DNA of 64,000 bases from Siphonodentalium dalli (taxonomy: Eukaryota; Mollusca; Scaphopoda; Gadilida; Siphonodentaliidae). The position numbers were made by a program, and so were the translations under genes. Each line of letters starts with the position of its first letter. Position 1 is the first letter of the stretch. Below, one piece after another: positions 10,701 through 21,496 of this stretch. The DNA lies in assembly GCA_032622095.1 (NCBI GenBank), contig CP136062.1, forward strand, positions 227,740,578 through 227,804,577, given 5' to 3'. The notes under the pieces are model-generated. The model had not been told where the DNA came from. It ran no database searches and saw only the letters and a list, made by a program, of their open reading frames with translations.

Positions 10701-13700
10701 AGCCTTCAGCACATTTTCTAAACATGTGTATACCTTTCAGCACTTGTTTTGGTGAGAGTGATCTCTTCAGTTCTTCTACTACATGTATATATATATGCCA
10801 TTTTTAAAATGTTGGAAATGTTTTCGCTTTTGGTGCATATGTTCTTTCCTCTTCTAGGGGCTTTCTAAGACTACGCTGCTGACGGAAGTGGGTGGGAAGA
10901 CACTACTGGCCATGGATGTGTTTGCAGCCACCATTCGATATCTGAAGAACCACCTGCTTGAAACAGTTCAGAAACGAGTTCTAGAATTTGCCGAGAGCGA
11001 TATTCATTGGGTGCTGACGGTTCCTGCTATTTGGGACAATGATGCTAAACAGTTCATGCGAGAGTCTGCAGAGAAGGTAACAGTCAGCTCTGAAAATAGA
11101 GTGCCGGACATTTGCAGAATGAGGTCCCCAACGGGTTGATTTATTAACAATACCCCGCTTACAATGCATTCTCTTATATATGCGAGGCGACCTATGCTTA
11201 GCGGGCTAGCGTCACCAAATTCATAATATGGGGACCTCATTCTACATGGCCTCATCTGCTATAGGAGACCTAGACACAGATTTAAGTTCCCAGATGGTGA
11301 AGAAGGTGATGTGCGCCCATTGGGCACCTCCATTATGCACTGTGTCGTCTGTCAATTTCGGGATATAGATAAACTAAACTATAACATACATGGAACTTTC
11401 TAAAGAAACTAAAATATTTGTTAATTTGAATGAAGATGAGTAGAATGAGGTCCATAGAGGATTAATTTATTGATGCTACCCCACTGTGCCGGGTAGTGTC
11501 ACTAACTTCACCCTCTGGGGATATAATTCTGCAAATGCCCGGCACCATATTTTTAGGCCTGATATCAGTATAATATCGATTCATTGTGATATACATGTAC
11601 ATGCATGCAGTATAATATCATTGTGATATACATGTACATGCATGTGCAATATGGTGAAAACATGTCTGCAAGAATGTCACAAAGGGCGCTATGAGTCAAT
11701 GAATACTTAGTGATTATTCCATTATTTTTTGTCAAAACGTACACATTAAAGGTACTCAACCCGATCATACTCTCCTAAATTACTATTTCTTTAGCTTCGG
11801 AGGTAAAAACATTTGATTCGAGTCGAGGAACCCACCCATAAAAGCTCAGAGTGATCACATTTCGATTTTTGAAGTTTGTTATTTCTCGAGATCTGCAGTA
11901 ATAAGTGGCCCAGAAACATGTTGTCAAATGGACGGTCTTGCGGATGAAGATGGATAACTCTAAAATCAAGTGGTTATTATTACCACAAGTAGAGTTCCCT
12001 TAGGGAATGTTCAGATAATAAGTATGGTCGTTTGTTGAAGTTATTATCTGAAAATTTCCCACCAATGAATATGAATCCTTATGCTCTTGCGGTATGTTTT
12101 TTTATGCTGGTCGTCTGCTTATGTTTCCGCACACCCCTCCAAACAATAATATATAAACTATTCCAATCAATACTTTTATAACTGGGTGGGAGAATCCATT
12201 ATAGTATAGTTAATCATTTCATGATGGGAGCTGCACCAGTATAGCAATAAAGACCCTGTGCCTGTACATTATCTTATATATGCGAGGCTTCCTATGGGTG
12301 ACTCACCTGTATCTAAGGATTAACTGTCATGTGGACTGTTTTTATGGAGATGTAACGGTGAGGTAAGTGGACATAACTTGTGTAAAACCCGAAGGGTTTT
12401 ACATACAAGTTATGTCCACTTACCTCACCGTTACATCTCCATAAAAATAGTCCACATGACAGTTAATCCTTATATTTATATACATTTAGCGAAAAAGCCA
12501 CTTTTGTAAATATATTTAAATCGAAAAGTGTATCGTGACAAGATCAGCCCAAAATACCCAATAGCACCCTTGGCAAAAGTTAATAGGAACAATTTATCTT
12601 CATTTTGAAACCCGATGATGTATTAAGTCAATCCTGCGCGAGTCCAAATGCGCCCAAAACATTACGCGTTCGTCTTTCCAAACCTAATGACGTATCGATG
12701 GTGTTATTAGCTTGGTGTTATGAGGCGTTACGCATTCACCGAGAAATAACTGCAACTATAGCCACGTGGGCGCCGACCAATCAGAATGCTGGATTTAGTG
12801 ATGACAACACTTAGTGTGTAAATATAAGAGAATGCATTGGCACGGGGGTTTCTGTAAAATTTCAGAAGCCTCCAGTCATGGAAGTGTTAACGCTTCACAT
12901 TAATTCCTCTATTTCGGAATACTCACTCATCAGCAGTTACTTGCCCCTATCCATGACGTCATCCATATTGTCACAATTGTACTGGACGTTACTGTCACAT
13001 ATTATTTTGGCAATAAAATTACGTTTAAAGCCCCACTTAATTTTCGAATCACCGATTATTATTTTTATAGTGCCTTGATATACGGTTTTAATACTAATCT
13101 ATGCCATGAATTATGATTAAAATACTATAATTCATCACCACTTGAAACATCTGTGTCTCAGAAGATGCCAATAGAGAAATATAAAAAAGCTGAAATCATA
13201 GAAGGATTCCTCCCGTTTTGGCTCCAAGTATGCAACAATTCAAACTAAAGATGAATTTTCAACGGAAAGGGAATAACTATATATTTAAGATATCGAGTTA
13301 TTCCCCTCCATTGAATATAATACACTTTTACTACAATCTAGATGACAAAAACACGTTGGTAACTCAACAAAAACAACATGTTCACAGTTTATTACACCGG
13401 ATAAGTTGACAATAAAATGTTTTGGAGCTTCCTCTTTGAAATGGTATAAATATGGCATATTGTGGATCATTTGAGTGTTTCTCTGTCTGCCAACGTATAC
13501 AAGCAAAGAAAGGGCAATTTAAATTTACAACTGCGCTCCATTCTCTGGAACCATGCAGACCAAATATCCAAGTCTTTCGAATTTTCAACTGCACCTCCTT
13601 TGGGTTGGACCTTTCCAACTGATATACTCAAGAATGACATAGAGAATACCTACAGTTTTTGTTTGAAAACCGAAATAGCCCATGAGTGTCTGGAAAGAAA

Positions 13701-15672
13701 TATCGAATTTTCACGAGCGGCTACAAGCCGCGAGTGAAAATTCAATATTTCTTTCCAGACACGAATACAGTGAAATAACGCTATCTGGAGTGAAATAACG
13801 ACATCGTTTTTCACTGTGGCTTCTAAAAGATAACTACAACGATCTACTTTTCGGTAATTTCCCGCTATTTTATGGCCAAGCATATAATACAACTGGGTAT
13901 TTGGGTCAATTTTCAACATGCCACCCTTATGTTGGAAATTTTATAACGGACGCAGGGGAGGGGTCGTGAACAAATTCCAGGATACACATGGTCCGGGTTA
14001 TATAGAAAATGATATATCCCAGAAACTATATTATCAACCGTTGGGGCGTTGGGTATAAGAACATCAAGTCCTCATCGGATTGAGAAGCATGCTGACAGTT
14101 GCATACCATGTGTCCATTTCAGGCGGGTATCTCACACTCTCAGCTGCAGATAGCACTCGAGCCAGAATCCGCATCAGTTTACTGCGAGAGGATTGCCACA
14201 CAGAAGAAGGTTCACCCCGATGGGTCCCGACTCAGAATAGCTGAAAAGAAGGCTAAGTTCATGGTACTAGACTTAGGAGGTATGTCAACATACAGCAATT
14301 TATTATTGTTTTTTTCAATTCAATTTATTTATTTGTCTTTTTCAATTCAATTTATTTATTTGTCTTCATCAAAATAATTGAGAAAAAAAAGACAACATAC
14401 TACATTAAATAAACAAAATAGTTATGTACAAATATACCAGTCTCCGGAAGTCTGACTCCCAGTATATATACAACAATTTTTTATAAATATATATGTATTA
14501 ATCTTAAAATCATAATTATTCCATATACCGGTACTTGGAGTTCTCCCAGTGTCTAATGTGTTCCTTATATTGTAAATGTATACGTATGCACGTGCTATTA
14601 AGCATTTATAATTAAGCTAATTAATTTTCGAGTGTATAGTTCATTGCCTTTATGCGTTTAATATGATTGGCTGTGGGGGTGGCTATAGCCCGTCATATAG
14701 AGTGCGCTGCTCATATGCCTATGTGCTGTACATGTTCACTTCTAGCTCCCAACCTCACCCCAAAATACCCCATGCATCCCTAATAACAAATAACAGTGGG
14801 GTGAATCCTGCGTACCGACCAAGAAAGTATAGAATACTAGCAGGTTAGCCCGCCACTAGCGGCGTTCGTCAGAAACATGACAATTTTTAATTTTTTTAAT
14901 TAACTTTTAATTAAATTTTGAATGAATTTTTTAATTTAATTTTTTTTTTCAATGTGTTAATATTTAATTTTTGTTTACAACATGAGTTAAATGTGCATTT
15001 TTAATTTACTGGATTTTTGAATAAATTTTTTGGATTAATTTTGGGTTTTTCAATATTTGACCCGATTAGACCTTATTTTACCCGATTAAGGTGAAGAAGA
15101 CATAAGAATCACACAACACGCAGTACCCGTCCCTAAAAGAGGTATGATTTAAGGTACATCGGGCGGAAAAACTGACCTGATGAAAATTTCCCCCGTTCCT
15201 AGGAACGACACACATAAGAATCACACAACACGCATTTTTTTTTCACACAACACGCAGTACCCGTCCCTAAAAGAGGTATGATTGAAAATTTCCCCCGTTC
15301 CTAGGAACGACAGACATCAGAATCACACAACACGTTAATTCTGCCTTTTTAATCGAGATAAATGCATTTCGCGTTTTGCATCCGTAGTTTCGTACGCATG
15401 GTTAACCGTTTAGCAACGTCGATGGCACTAAAGAGCGTTAGTCGGTTAACAACTCCAAATATGGTCAATATAAAGATCGTTGATGCCTTAACCCCCCGAA
15501 GTGCCATTTGCGGCGATCTTGATGATTGGGAGTGGATAATGAGTGATCAGAGCTTGTCCAAAATGCGATGTAGACGACCCCCGTGGGCTTTTACCCTTAT
15601 ATACGAAATTTGAGCTCGATCCGCGCAACCGTTTTCGATTCTATGAAGTATACACATATATATACACACACA

Positions 15673-15730
<58 letters not shown>

Positions 15731-16994
15731 CTAGCCGATGAGCCCGACGTTGTCCGGGCTATTCAAAAACAAAATTTCAAGTCGATAGCTCCACCCGTTT
15801 CCGAGATCTATCGCAGTGCTAACGTAGAGGGCGCTACATGGAGTTTGATACATGGTCTGTATACTTATCTTAGTCATAATAAATATGTACAAACATAACG
15901 AAGTTCTCGTGTGTTTTGTAGGTGGCACAGCCGACATAACAGTTCACCAGAGACAAGCTGATGGATCCCTCTCAGAGTTATACCGCGCATCTGGGGGTTC
16001 ATTCGGTGGCACAAACGTCGACAGAGAATTCAAAATATTGCTGGGGGATATCCTGGGTGATGGTGCCTCAGGCAAACAGCGCCTGGAGAGGTTCGAGCGA
16101 GAGCACCCAGAGGCAATGTTCGAATTCCTACAGGAATTTGAAATAAAGAAAAGGGAGGTGGCATCTGAAAAAATATCCATCCGGGTACCTAGGGCGTTTA
16201 ATGACTGGGCCAAAGAACTCGAGGGAGAAAACGCGCTGACTAAACTCGTATCGGCATGTACCAAACATGGAAAGATAACTCTGGCCGGGGATAAGATGCG
16301 ACTCGGTGTTGCTACAATGAGGCAGTTGTTCCAACCAACGGTGAACGAGATTCTGAAGCACTTAGAAATGTTGTTTACCGAAAAACCAGTATCGGAGATA
16401 GATACCATTCTTATGGTCGGCGGCTTCTCGTCTTCTAAATATGTCCACGATGCCGTCATGGGAAATTTTCCAACAAAACAGATTTTCGTTCCGGAACAAC
16501 CAGACCTGTCGGTCGTCATAGGAGCCGTCATGTATGGCCACAACCCTGGAATAATATCGTCACGAATATGTAGATTCACGTACGGTGTCGAGGGCTGCAC
16601 TTATTTCGACCCAGACGATCACGACATATCGAAAAGGGAAATACTTCCGGGCGGAACGGCCGTCTGCAACCAGTTGTTTTTCAGCCTAGTCGAGGCTGGC
16701 GTGGAGGTCAGAGTCGACAATCCGATAGATGCTGGGACGTTGAGTCCGGCTGAAGCCGACCAGACAGATATGCCATTGGAGATATATTCGTCTGTCAGTC
16801 GCTCGCCCAAATACACTACTGATCGTGGATGTGGACTATGTGGAAACATTCTTGTTGAAATGCCTGATATTTCCGGCGGTTTGGACAGAACAATAAACGT
16901 GTCCATCAATTTTGCAGGGACGGAGTTAGAGGTTATTGCTGTCGACACTAACTCGAAAAAAGTGTATGATACCAGAGTGAACTTCCTTGATTAG
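7143..16994 (+). CDS. HSPA12-like: HSPA12A/B-like heat shock 70 protein, complete four-exon gene
   Basis: Four exons join in frame: 7143-7445, 10858-11076, 14123-14279 and 15922-16994 (TAG). Every junction has GT/AG, with phases 0, 0 and 1, giving 583 residues. The product is an ATPase of the actin/HSP70 fold, HSPA12 branch. The phosphate-1 loop AAIDFGTTYSGYAF is at about residues 11-24. The phosphate-2 loop LDLGGGTAD (223-231) is created by the exon 3/4 junction, which strongly supports the model. The adenosine motif VGGFSSSKYV starts at about 392. WVLTVPAIWDNDAKQFMREA-type and IALEPESASVYC-type segments lie in exons 2 and 3. As in other HSPA12 proteins, a canonical HSP70 substrate-binding domain is not evident. 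Human HSPA12A is about 675 residues; shorter invertebrate forms are usual. The start is the first ATG before the phosphate loop. A possible acceptor (T-run then ATAAG at about 7084-7097) suggests an upstream 5'UTR exon. HSPA12 members are linked to stress and immune responses in bivalves; the exact role here is inferred. Confidence 0.93.
7681..7830. mobile_element. MITE family A fragment with (CAA)n, in HSPA12-like intron 1
   Basis: It begins TA-AAGGTACAAAATCCGATTCG and continues as the reverse complement of the right half of the copy at 42906-43296, including the (CAA)n tract at about 7723-7746. It is truncated before the other terminus. Confidence 0.65.
7930..10632. repeat. 26-bp minisatellite, about 104 copies, in HSPA12-like intron 1
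   Basis: A 2703-bp uninterrupted array with core GTCTGGCACCCATCAGCAG followed by TTCG(T/A)TA. Copies are nearly identical. Variation is confined to a few positions: T or A in the last block, CCCTTC for CCCATC, and AGCTG for AGCAG. The CCCTTC variant is always followed by the A form, so variant copies have spread as blocks. There are no unique spacers. It fills most of intron 1 (7446-10857), far from both splice sites. Confidence 0.97.
11116..11243. mobile_element. MITE family B, TIR AGAATGAGGTCCCCA
   Basis: The left end AGAATGAGGTCCCCA is matched by the inverse GGGGACCTCATTCT at the right end. The copy starts about 40 bp after the exon 2 donor of the HSPA12-like gene. Related copies are at 11440-11533 and 25738-25827. 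It contains the motif ATGCATTCTCTTATATATGC that recurs in MITE family D. Confidence 0.7.
11440..11533. mobile_element. MITE family B, second copy
   Basis: TAGAATGAGGTCCATAGAGG at the left and CTCTGGGGATATAATTCTGC at the right, with a similar interior (CACTAACTTCA), mark a diverged copy of the element at 11116-11243. Confidence 0.6.
11749..11990. mobile_element. MITE family A, third copy (right end lost)
   Basis: Starts TA-AAGGTACTCAACCCGATC and shares GATTCGAGTCGAGGAACCCA and the following text with 6442-6924. The distal terminus is absent. Confidence 0.65.
12008..12240. repeat. Interspersed repeat family F, copy 1
   Basis: Starts with a small hairpin (TTCAGATAATAAG ... TTATTATCTGAA) and runs through text such as CGTCTGCTTATG and AACTATTCCAATC. 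It matches 40566-40780 at low to moderate identity. It lies in intron 2 of the HSPA12-like gene. Confidence 0.6.
12315..12826. mobile_element. Hairpin-headed element C, copy 1
   Basis: A ~76-bp-arm hairpin (12315-12471) opens the element. Its arms start AAGGATTAACTGTCATGTGG and close around AAACCCGAAGGGTTTTA. About 350 bp of unique text follows, ending near GGATTTAGTGATGACAACAC. A near-identical copy, hairpin included, lies at 23798-24309. The element is non-coding. Confidence 0.8.
13686..13762. repeat. Hairpin with GTGTCTGGAAAGAAATAT arms
   Basis: GTGTCTGGAAAGAAATAT at about 13687 pairs with ATATTTCTTTCCAGACAC at about 13742-13760. The inner part AATTTTCAC(G/T)..GCGGCT is also inverted around about 13722. 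It sits in intron 2 of the HSPA12-like gene. Confidence 0.75.
15097..15340. repeat. Imperfect tandem duplication in HSPA12-like intron 3
   Basis: AATCACACAACACGCAGTAC, the following CCGTCCCTAAAAGAGG and GAAAATTTCCCCCGTTCCTA occur twice, with an internal 35-40-bp difference. The rest of intron 3 (14280-15921) is AT-rich, with a duplicated TTCAATTCAATTTATTTATT at about 14316 and 14342. Confidence 0.75.
15655..15732. repeat. (CA)n/(TA)n compound microsatellite
   Basis: Alternating ACACAC then TATATA runs just upstream of exon 4 of the HSPA12-like gene. Confidence 0.95.
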
Positions 16995-17038
16995 GAAATA
17001 TACATGTACCCACAGTATATGGAATCACTGACAATATA

Positions 17039-17044
17039 AATAAA
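17039..17044 (+). terminator. Polyadenylation signal of the HSPA12-like gene
   Basis: AATAAA lies 45 bases after the TAG stop of the HSPA12-like gene and is followed by an A-run. It is the first canonical hexamer downstream and marks the likely 3' end. The MITE that begins at about 17052 lies just beyond it. Confidence 0.6.
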
Positions 17045-17051
17045 AAAAACT

Positions 17052-17294
17052 TTAACCCTTCTATGGCTGGAGCTTCCTGAAATTTTGTTAAAACCCTGTG
17101 CCAATGCATCATCTTATATATTTTTATTATTATAGGGAGCCTCGCTTATATCTAAAAGAATACATTGGCCTAACAACATTTGCCTTGACACTGTAAGCCA
17201 GTGCATATGGGAGACTCACGTATAGAAGAGAATGCACTGACACAGGGTTGTTAATGCTGCATCAGCGCAGCTCCCGGCATGAAAGGGCTAAAAC
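17052..17294. mobile_element. MITE family D, copy 1
   Basis: Its ends, TTTAACCCTTCTATGGCTGG and the inverse-like GGCATGAAAGGGCTAAAA, form imperfect TIRs. The interior carries CCTGTGCCAATGCAT and its inverse. The copy at 17935-18170 shares the whole layout. Confidence 0.7.
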
Positions 17295-17485
17295 AACTAT
17301 TCAATTTCTCAGATATATATCATACCCTTTATATATAGTAATGGTACTATAGTCAGGAAAGACGCTGAGGTTTACCACTTTTAGAAAAATTGATTGTACT
17401 CTTTTGTCTTGGTCTACGGAAATAAGGAGATATGATTAGGACAATTCTTCAAGAAATCCACTTTTAACCCAACAGAAGGGCCCTG

Positions 17486-17600
17486 TGCCAATGCATTCTC
17501 TTATATATGCGAGTCGACCATAGGCCAATGCATTCTCTTATATATGCGAGGCGACCTATGGTCGACTCGCATATATAAGAGAATGCATTGGCACAGGGCA
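17486..17600. repeat. Nested hairpin of family D motif GCCAATGCATTCTCTTATAT
   Basis: CCCTGTGCCAATGCATTCTC appears forward at about 17488, again in part at about 17523, and inverted ending at about 17599, around a centre TATGGTCGACTCGC. It is a foldback derivative of MITE family D. Part of the same motif also occurs at about 12828. Confidence 0.8.
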
Positions 17601-17934
17601 TAACTGTAACTATCACAATGTGGTCAAGGAGCCGGTTCCAATGATATCCATATTTGTATGGTTCTATTGAGACAGACCGAAGATATTTTAGGCTGTTGAA
17701 GCTTTATTTGGCCGGTTTGTTGGGTAAAGGGTTAATTCGTAAATGCATCGATTTGTTTGATTTGTGTTTATATCGGAATTCGTTGTCGGTTTTCTTCTAT
17801 CGAGTCTGCCTTTGTCCAAATCGTCCAAAACACTATTAATGATGTCGATAATAATACTTGTATGGCCATTTAAGATATTTCTGCTCCGACAGTATGGGCT
17901 TCCTTGTGGAAATCCTTGTGACGTCACCAATATT

Positions 17935-18170
17935 TAACCCTTCCATGACTGGAGCTTCCTGAAATTTTGCGAACACCCTGCGCCAATGCATTCCCCCATA
18001 GGGACCCTTGCATATATGAGATAATACATTGGGCTAACAATATTTACTTTGACCTTGTAAGCCAGTGCATTCTCTTACATATGCGAGATTCCCTGTGAGA
18101 GACTCGCATAATATAATATAAAGCACTGGCCCATTATTTTTAATGCTGCACCAGCGCAAGGGTTAAAATA
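17935..18170. mobile_element. MITE family D, copy 2
   Basis: TTTAACCCTTCCATGACTGG at the left and CACCAGCGCAAGGGTTAAAA at the right; the interior is collinear with 17052-17294. Outside the pair, 17322-17372 and 18243-18302 are also inverted copies of each other (AGGAAAGACGC versus GCGTCTTTC), so this is a larger inverted arrangement. Confidence 0.7.
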
Positions 18171-18403
18171 TTTCTAGTATATGGGCTTCTTTGTGGAAAT
18201 CCCCGAGACGTCACCAATATTTTTCTGGGATGCATGACCAACCTCGGCGTCTTTCTTAACTAGTACGGTAGTACCATCACTATATATAAAGGGTATGGTA
18301 TCTTAGGCAATCAATGTTTATTTTCAAGTTTCGATATTTATATTGTTAGTGATTTCAAGGACTGTGATGTACCTTGCTAGCACGATGCCACTGTCAAAAT
18401 GAT

Positions 18404-18604
18404 TTAACCCTTTCAGTGCCAAGACCGATTTTTGTATCAACCCATATTTCCTTGATCATTTTTCAAATTTATTGATTATAATAATGTGATACATTGATGG
18501 CTCTTTCCATCAATGTATCACATTATTATAATCAATAAATTTGAAAAATGATCAAGGAAATATGGGTTGATACAAAAATCGGACTTGGCACTGAAAGAGT
18601 TAAC
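18404..18604. repeat. Near-perfect 200-bp hairpin
   Basis: Arms of about 95 bp, starting TTAACCCTTTCAGTGCCAAG and its inverse, flank a loop of about 8-10 bases (ATGG-CTCTTT-CCAT centre). Only two or three mismatches are visible. It has the form of a foldback MITE. Confidence 0.9.
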
Positions 18605-18829
18605 CGTGATTCACTTTAAAGCTTTAATCTTTGCTTGAATTTGTTATGTTGTAACATGTTCTTTTAAGCGCATCATACTTTTGTTTTTAAATATATTTAG
18701 ATGGAGGCAAATACCCAGGCCCATAGGTTGGGTGGTGGAATGAAATATAAATATGTTTACCAAACTAGAGGGCCATATCGTTAACGCCATCCGAATTTTT
18801 GCTCAAAAAGTCAAGTTTGAGCTATTGTC

Positions 18830-19340
18830 ATGGGTTGGAGTCCGTGTGACCATCCGTCCGTCACCAATTTCCTTTGGTACACCCTACATGCTGCATCCCT
18901 CCTCCGATCATCACCAAACGTCATACGGATCTTCAGGATGTCCTCTAGATGGGATCCGAAATTCGTTACCAAATTGCAGCCATCTTCGATTTCAAATTTA
19001 AATTCATCGGCACACCATGCAGCCTACTTTTATGGGAGAATTGGTTTGAAAATTCAGTCATGTTAGGATCACTTCTAGATGGCAGCTATTGAATTTGAAC
19101 GATATCGGATGAAAAACATAGTCGCCGGCAGCCATCTAGATTTATACTCTTGGCATGACTAAATCTTTGAAGACCACCCACTTCAACCGATCTCACCAAA
19201 CTTCACATGGATCCTCGGGGTGACCACTAAATGGGAGCCATCGAATTTCTTTTAAAAAAACATGCCTTGAATTTTACTCTTTGCATGACTAAATCCTCCT
19301 GCAAAACTACTGGCCACATCGCTCATCAGATCGTCACCAT
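18830..19340. repeat. Tandem 'CAGCCATCTTGGATTT'-type repeat
   Basis: Blocks with CACCAAACTTCACATGGATC, GACCACTA(A/G)ATGGGAGCCA and GCAGCCATCT recur at about 18910, 19090 and 19195, and again at 20905-21150 and about 28490-28570. The period is roughly 150 bp. It is non-coding. Confidence 0.65.
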
Positions 19341-19344
19341 TGGT

Positions 19345-19955
19345 CTCCGTTGTTGCTGTAGCAATACATTGACTATTAATATGACAAAAAGTAAGTATAT
19401 GCATGTTATTACACCCAAATGATATGTGAAATTCCTCGGAATCATTATTGATGACCTTCAAATGTCACATATCAATGATAAAAACAAGCATATCCAATGT
19501 AATGTTCTGCATCAATAAGGTTAAGCGAATACTTCCCAAAAACTTTGTACTTTTCTCTAATCCATTCATCGCATATATGTGTTGCCAATTTGGGGTCATG
19601 TTGATACTGGAAATAATATTTTGAAACAACAGAAAAAGCCATCCGAGTCACACAGATCCCCTTTTCCGGAAAGAAAATATTCCGAGATTTTATGACATGT
19701 ATCAGTTACAATCGGCTGCATTGGTATTTGACTTGGGAAATCTTCCGAAACTATTTGATAATTCGTTTGAACATACGACTGCCAATACTCGACAGGCAAT
19801 TTGAAAGCATTAACCCCGAGAACGGCTTTTACTTTTATATTACCCAAACACACGTTCCCGTTCATATGGAACTCATTGGATAAAAGGTGCCAACATATCA
19901 TATTCCGAAAGATTAAAAAAAGAATTGAAAAATAAATATTTATCGCAATACTCGA
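19345..19955 (+). pseudogene. Non-LTR retrotransposon RT C-terminal fragment
   Basis: The plus-strand frames read LTINMTKSKYMHV (the end of an RT domain, normally followed by a fixed Lys), then FLGIIIDDLQMSHINDKNKH. After stops comes LPIWGHVDTGNNILKQQKKA-IRV (about 19580-19650). These match the thumb and post-RT region of APE-type LINEs (YLGV.ID..L.W..HI; Y..LVWG; LQKKAIR). Several stops and frameshifts mean it is dead. A 120-codon open frame on the opposite strand (19596-19958) is a shadow. Confidence 0.6.
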
Positions 19956-20880
19956 CAAAAGTTAAATGCAACAACACATTTTGTTAAAACTGTAAAATGG
20001 AAGAAATAAATAGCATGGACCCCTAATCTTCTCAGCATTGTAATATGGTATGTTCACCTTAAAGTGATGCGAAACACTCCGGTAGATATGGAGAATAATC
20101 TTGCTCAAAGTAGTTATTTTTTTTACGAATATTAATCCAAAGTGACAACACACACCGTCAGTCTTTTATATTAATTAAATGCAATGACTCTAGACGGCGA
20201 AATCATTTGCGTTAGTTTATCGCCGATTGTTGCGTCCCCAATTGAGATGTAAATATTTACAATTGAGCGTATTTCAGACGATGTTTTTTGTGGAGTGGAA
20301 TGGTCGATTCATTTGAAATTTTCGGTGATCTTAGTAGAATGATATATTCACCAGGTTGGCATAGCGCCTGAGTCCTAGTTTATCAGTTTATCGCACTCGA
20401 ACATGTCCATAATATGTCTTTAACATGTTGGTTAGAACTTGCTCTCACATGACGATACATGAATTACTCGATAGCCTGAAACAAAATATCAACTTTAGCA
20501 ACATCGTTCTTTCAACGAATTTCATAATCGGAAGCCATTTTTTTTCTTAAACAGTGAACAATCGAAACAGCCCAACCATACCCCCATCAGTCCGACCATA
20601 CCCCTCAGCCCGACCATACCCCCATCATTAGTGACAGGTTTGTAATAAGCCCATGAAAACAACCAATTCATATGTACCATGACATATATAGGTACATCCC
20701 ACAAGTGGTTTTGGTACATTATTTGACTACTGTGAACTATATTCCACCATCATCTCCATTATCATTTCACTTTATTAGTTACCACTTTTATGTTTGTGTA
20801 CGTAGGGGGCGACACGAAGACGGCACACCTGGGCCATGTCGCTCCTGCATGTATACTCTGTTTTTGTCATAAGCTTGTAA
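19956..20880. other. No recognisable gene
   Basis: Unique AT-rich sequence. The only local pattern is CCCGACCATACCCC(C/T)CA repeated at about 20570-20630. No exon with a motif was seen. Confidence 0.5.
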
Positions 20881-20899
20881 ATATTGTAAAAATAAAGAA

Positions 20900-21150
20900 T
20901 CAACACCAAACTTCATATGGATCCTCATGGTGACCAGTAGATGGGAGCTATCCAATATTTCCCAATTTAGTTTAAAATATGGCCGTGCCAGCGCCCATCT
21001 TGGATTGTACTCTTTACATGACTATAAATCCCTCATCTGATCGCGACCAAACTTCTTACGTTTTTTCGGGCCTCTACATGGGAGCCACCAAAGTTGTCAA
21101 AAATTCGTTAAAATACATGACCGCCAGCAGCCATCTTGGATTTCATTAGT
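20900..21150. repeat. Second block of the 'CAGCCATCTTGGATTT' repeat
   Basis: CACCAAACTTCATATGGATC, GACCAGTAGATGGGAGCTAT and GCAGCCATCTTGGATTTCAT match the block at 18830-19340. From 21151 to 21496 nothing was recognised. Confidence 0.65.
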
Positions 21151-21496
21151 TTGTTTTTAAGTACATGTGTAATTTAATAATATGGAGTATGTCACACGAT
21201 ATGCACGATCCAGTAAATTCACAGTCGAATGTGAACATTTTAGTTCCACAGAAAGGTGCAGATGGGGTGTAACGGACAAACGACTTTAATAAAAAAAAAA
21301 ACAGGAAAATCCTTACATTCAGTATGTGATGACGGTAGTCGGTCCAGCGTACCGAGAGATAACATTCCTTGTTACTGATATTTTTATGATGAAAAGTTAT
21401 TCTGATTCCAAATGTGTATGTACAATTTCAGCGATCGCGTGCAACAACTTTATAATTTGCTGATTGTGTGTATATTGTAAATTAATTTATCGTATC

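Noticed and set aside
15944-16600. 218-codon minus-strand open frame
   Set aside because: It lies antisense to exon 4 of the HSPA12-like gene and has no motif; a shadow frame.
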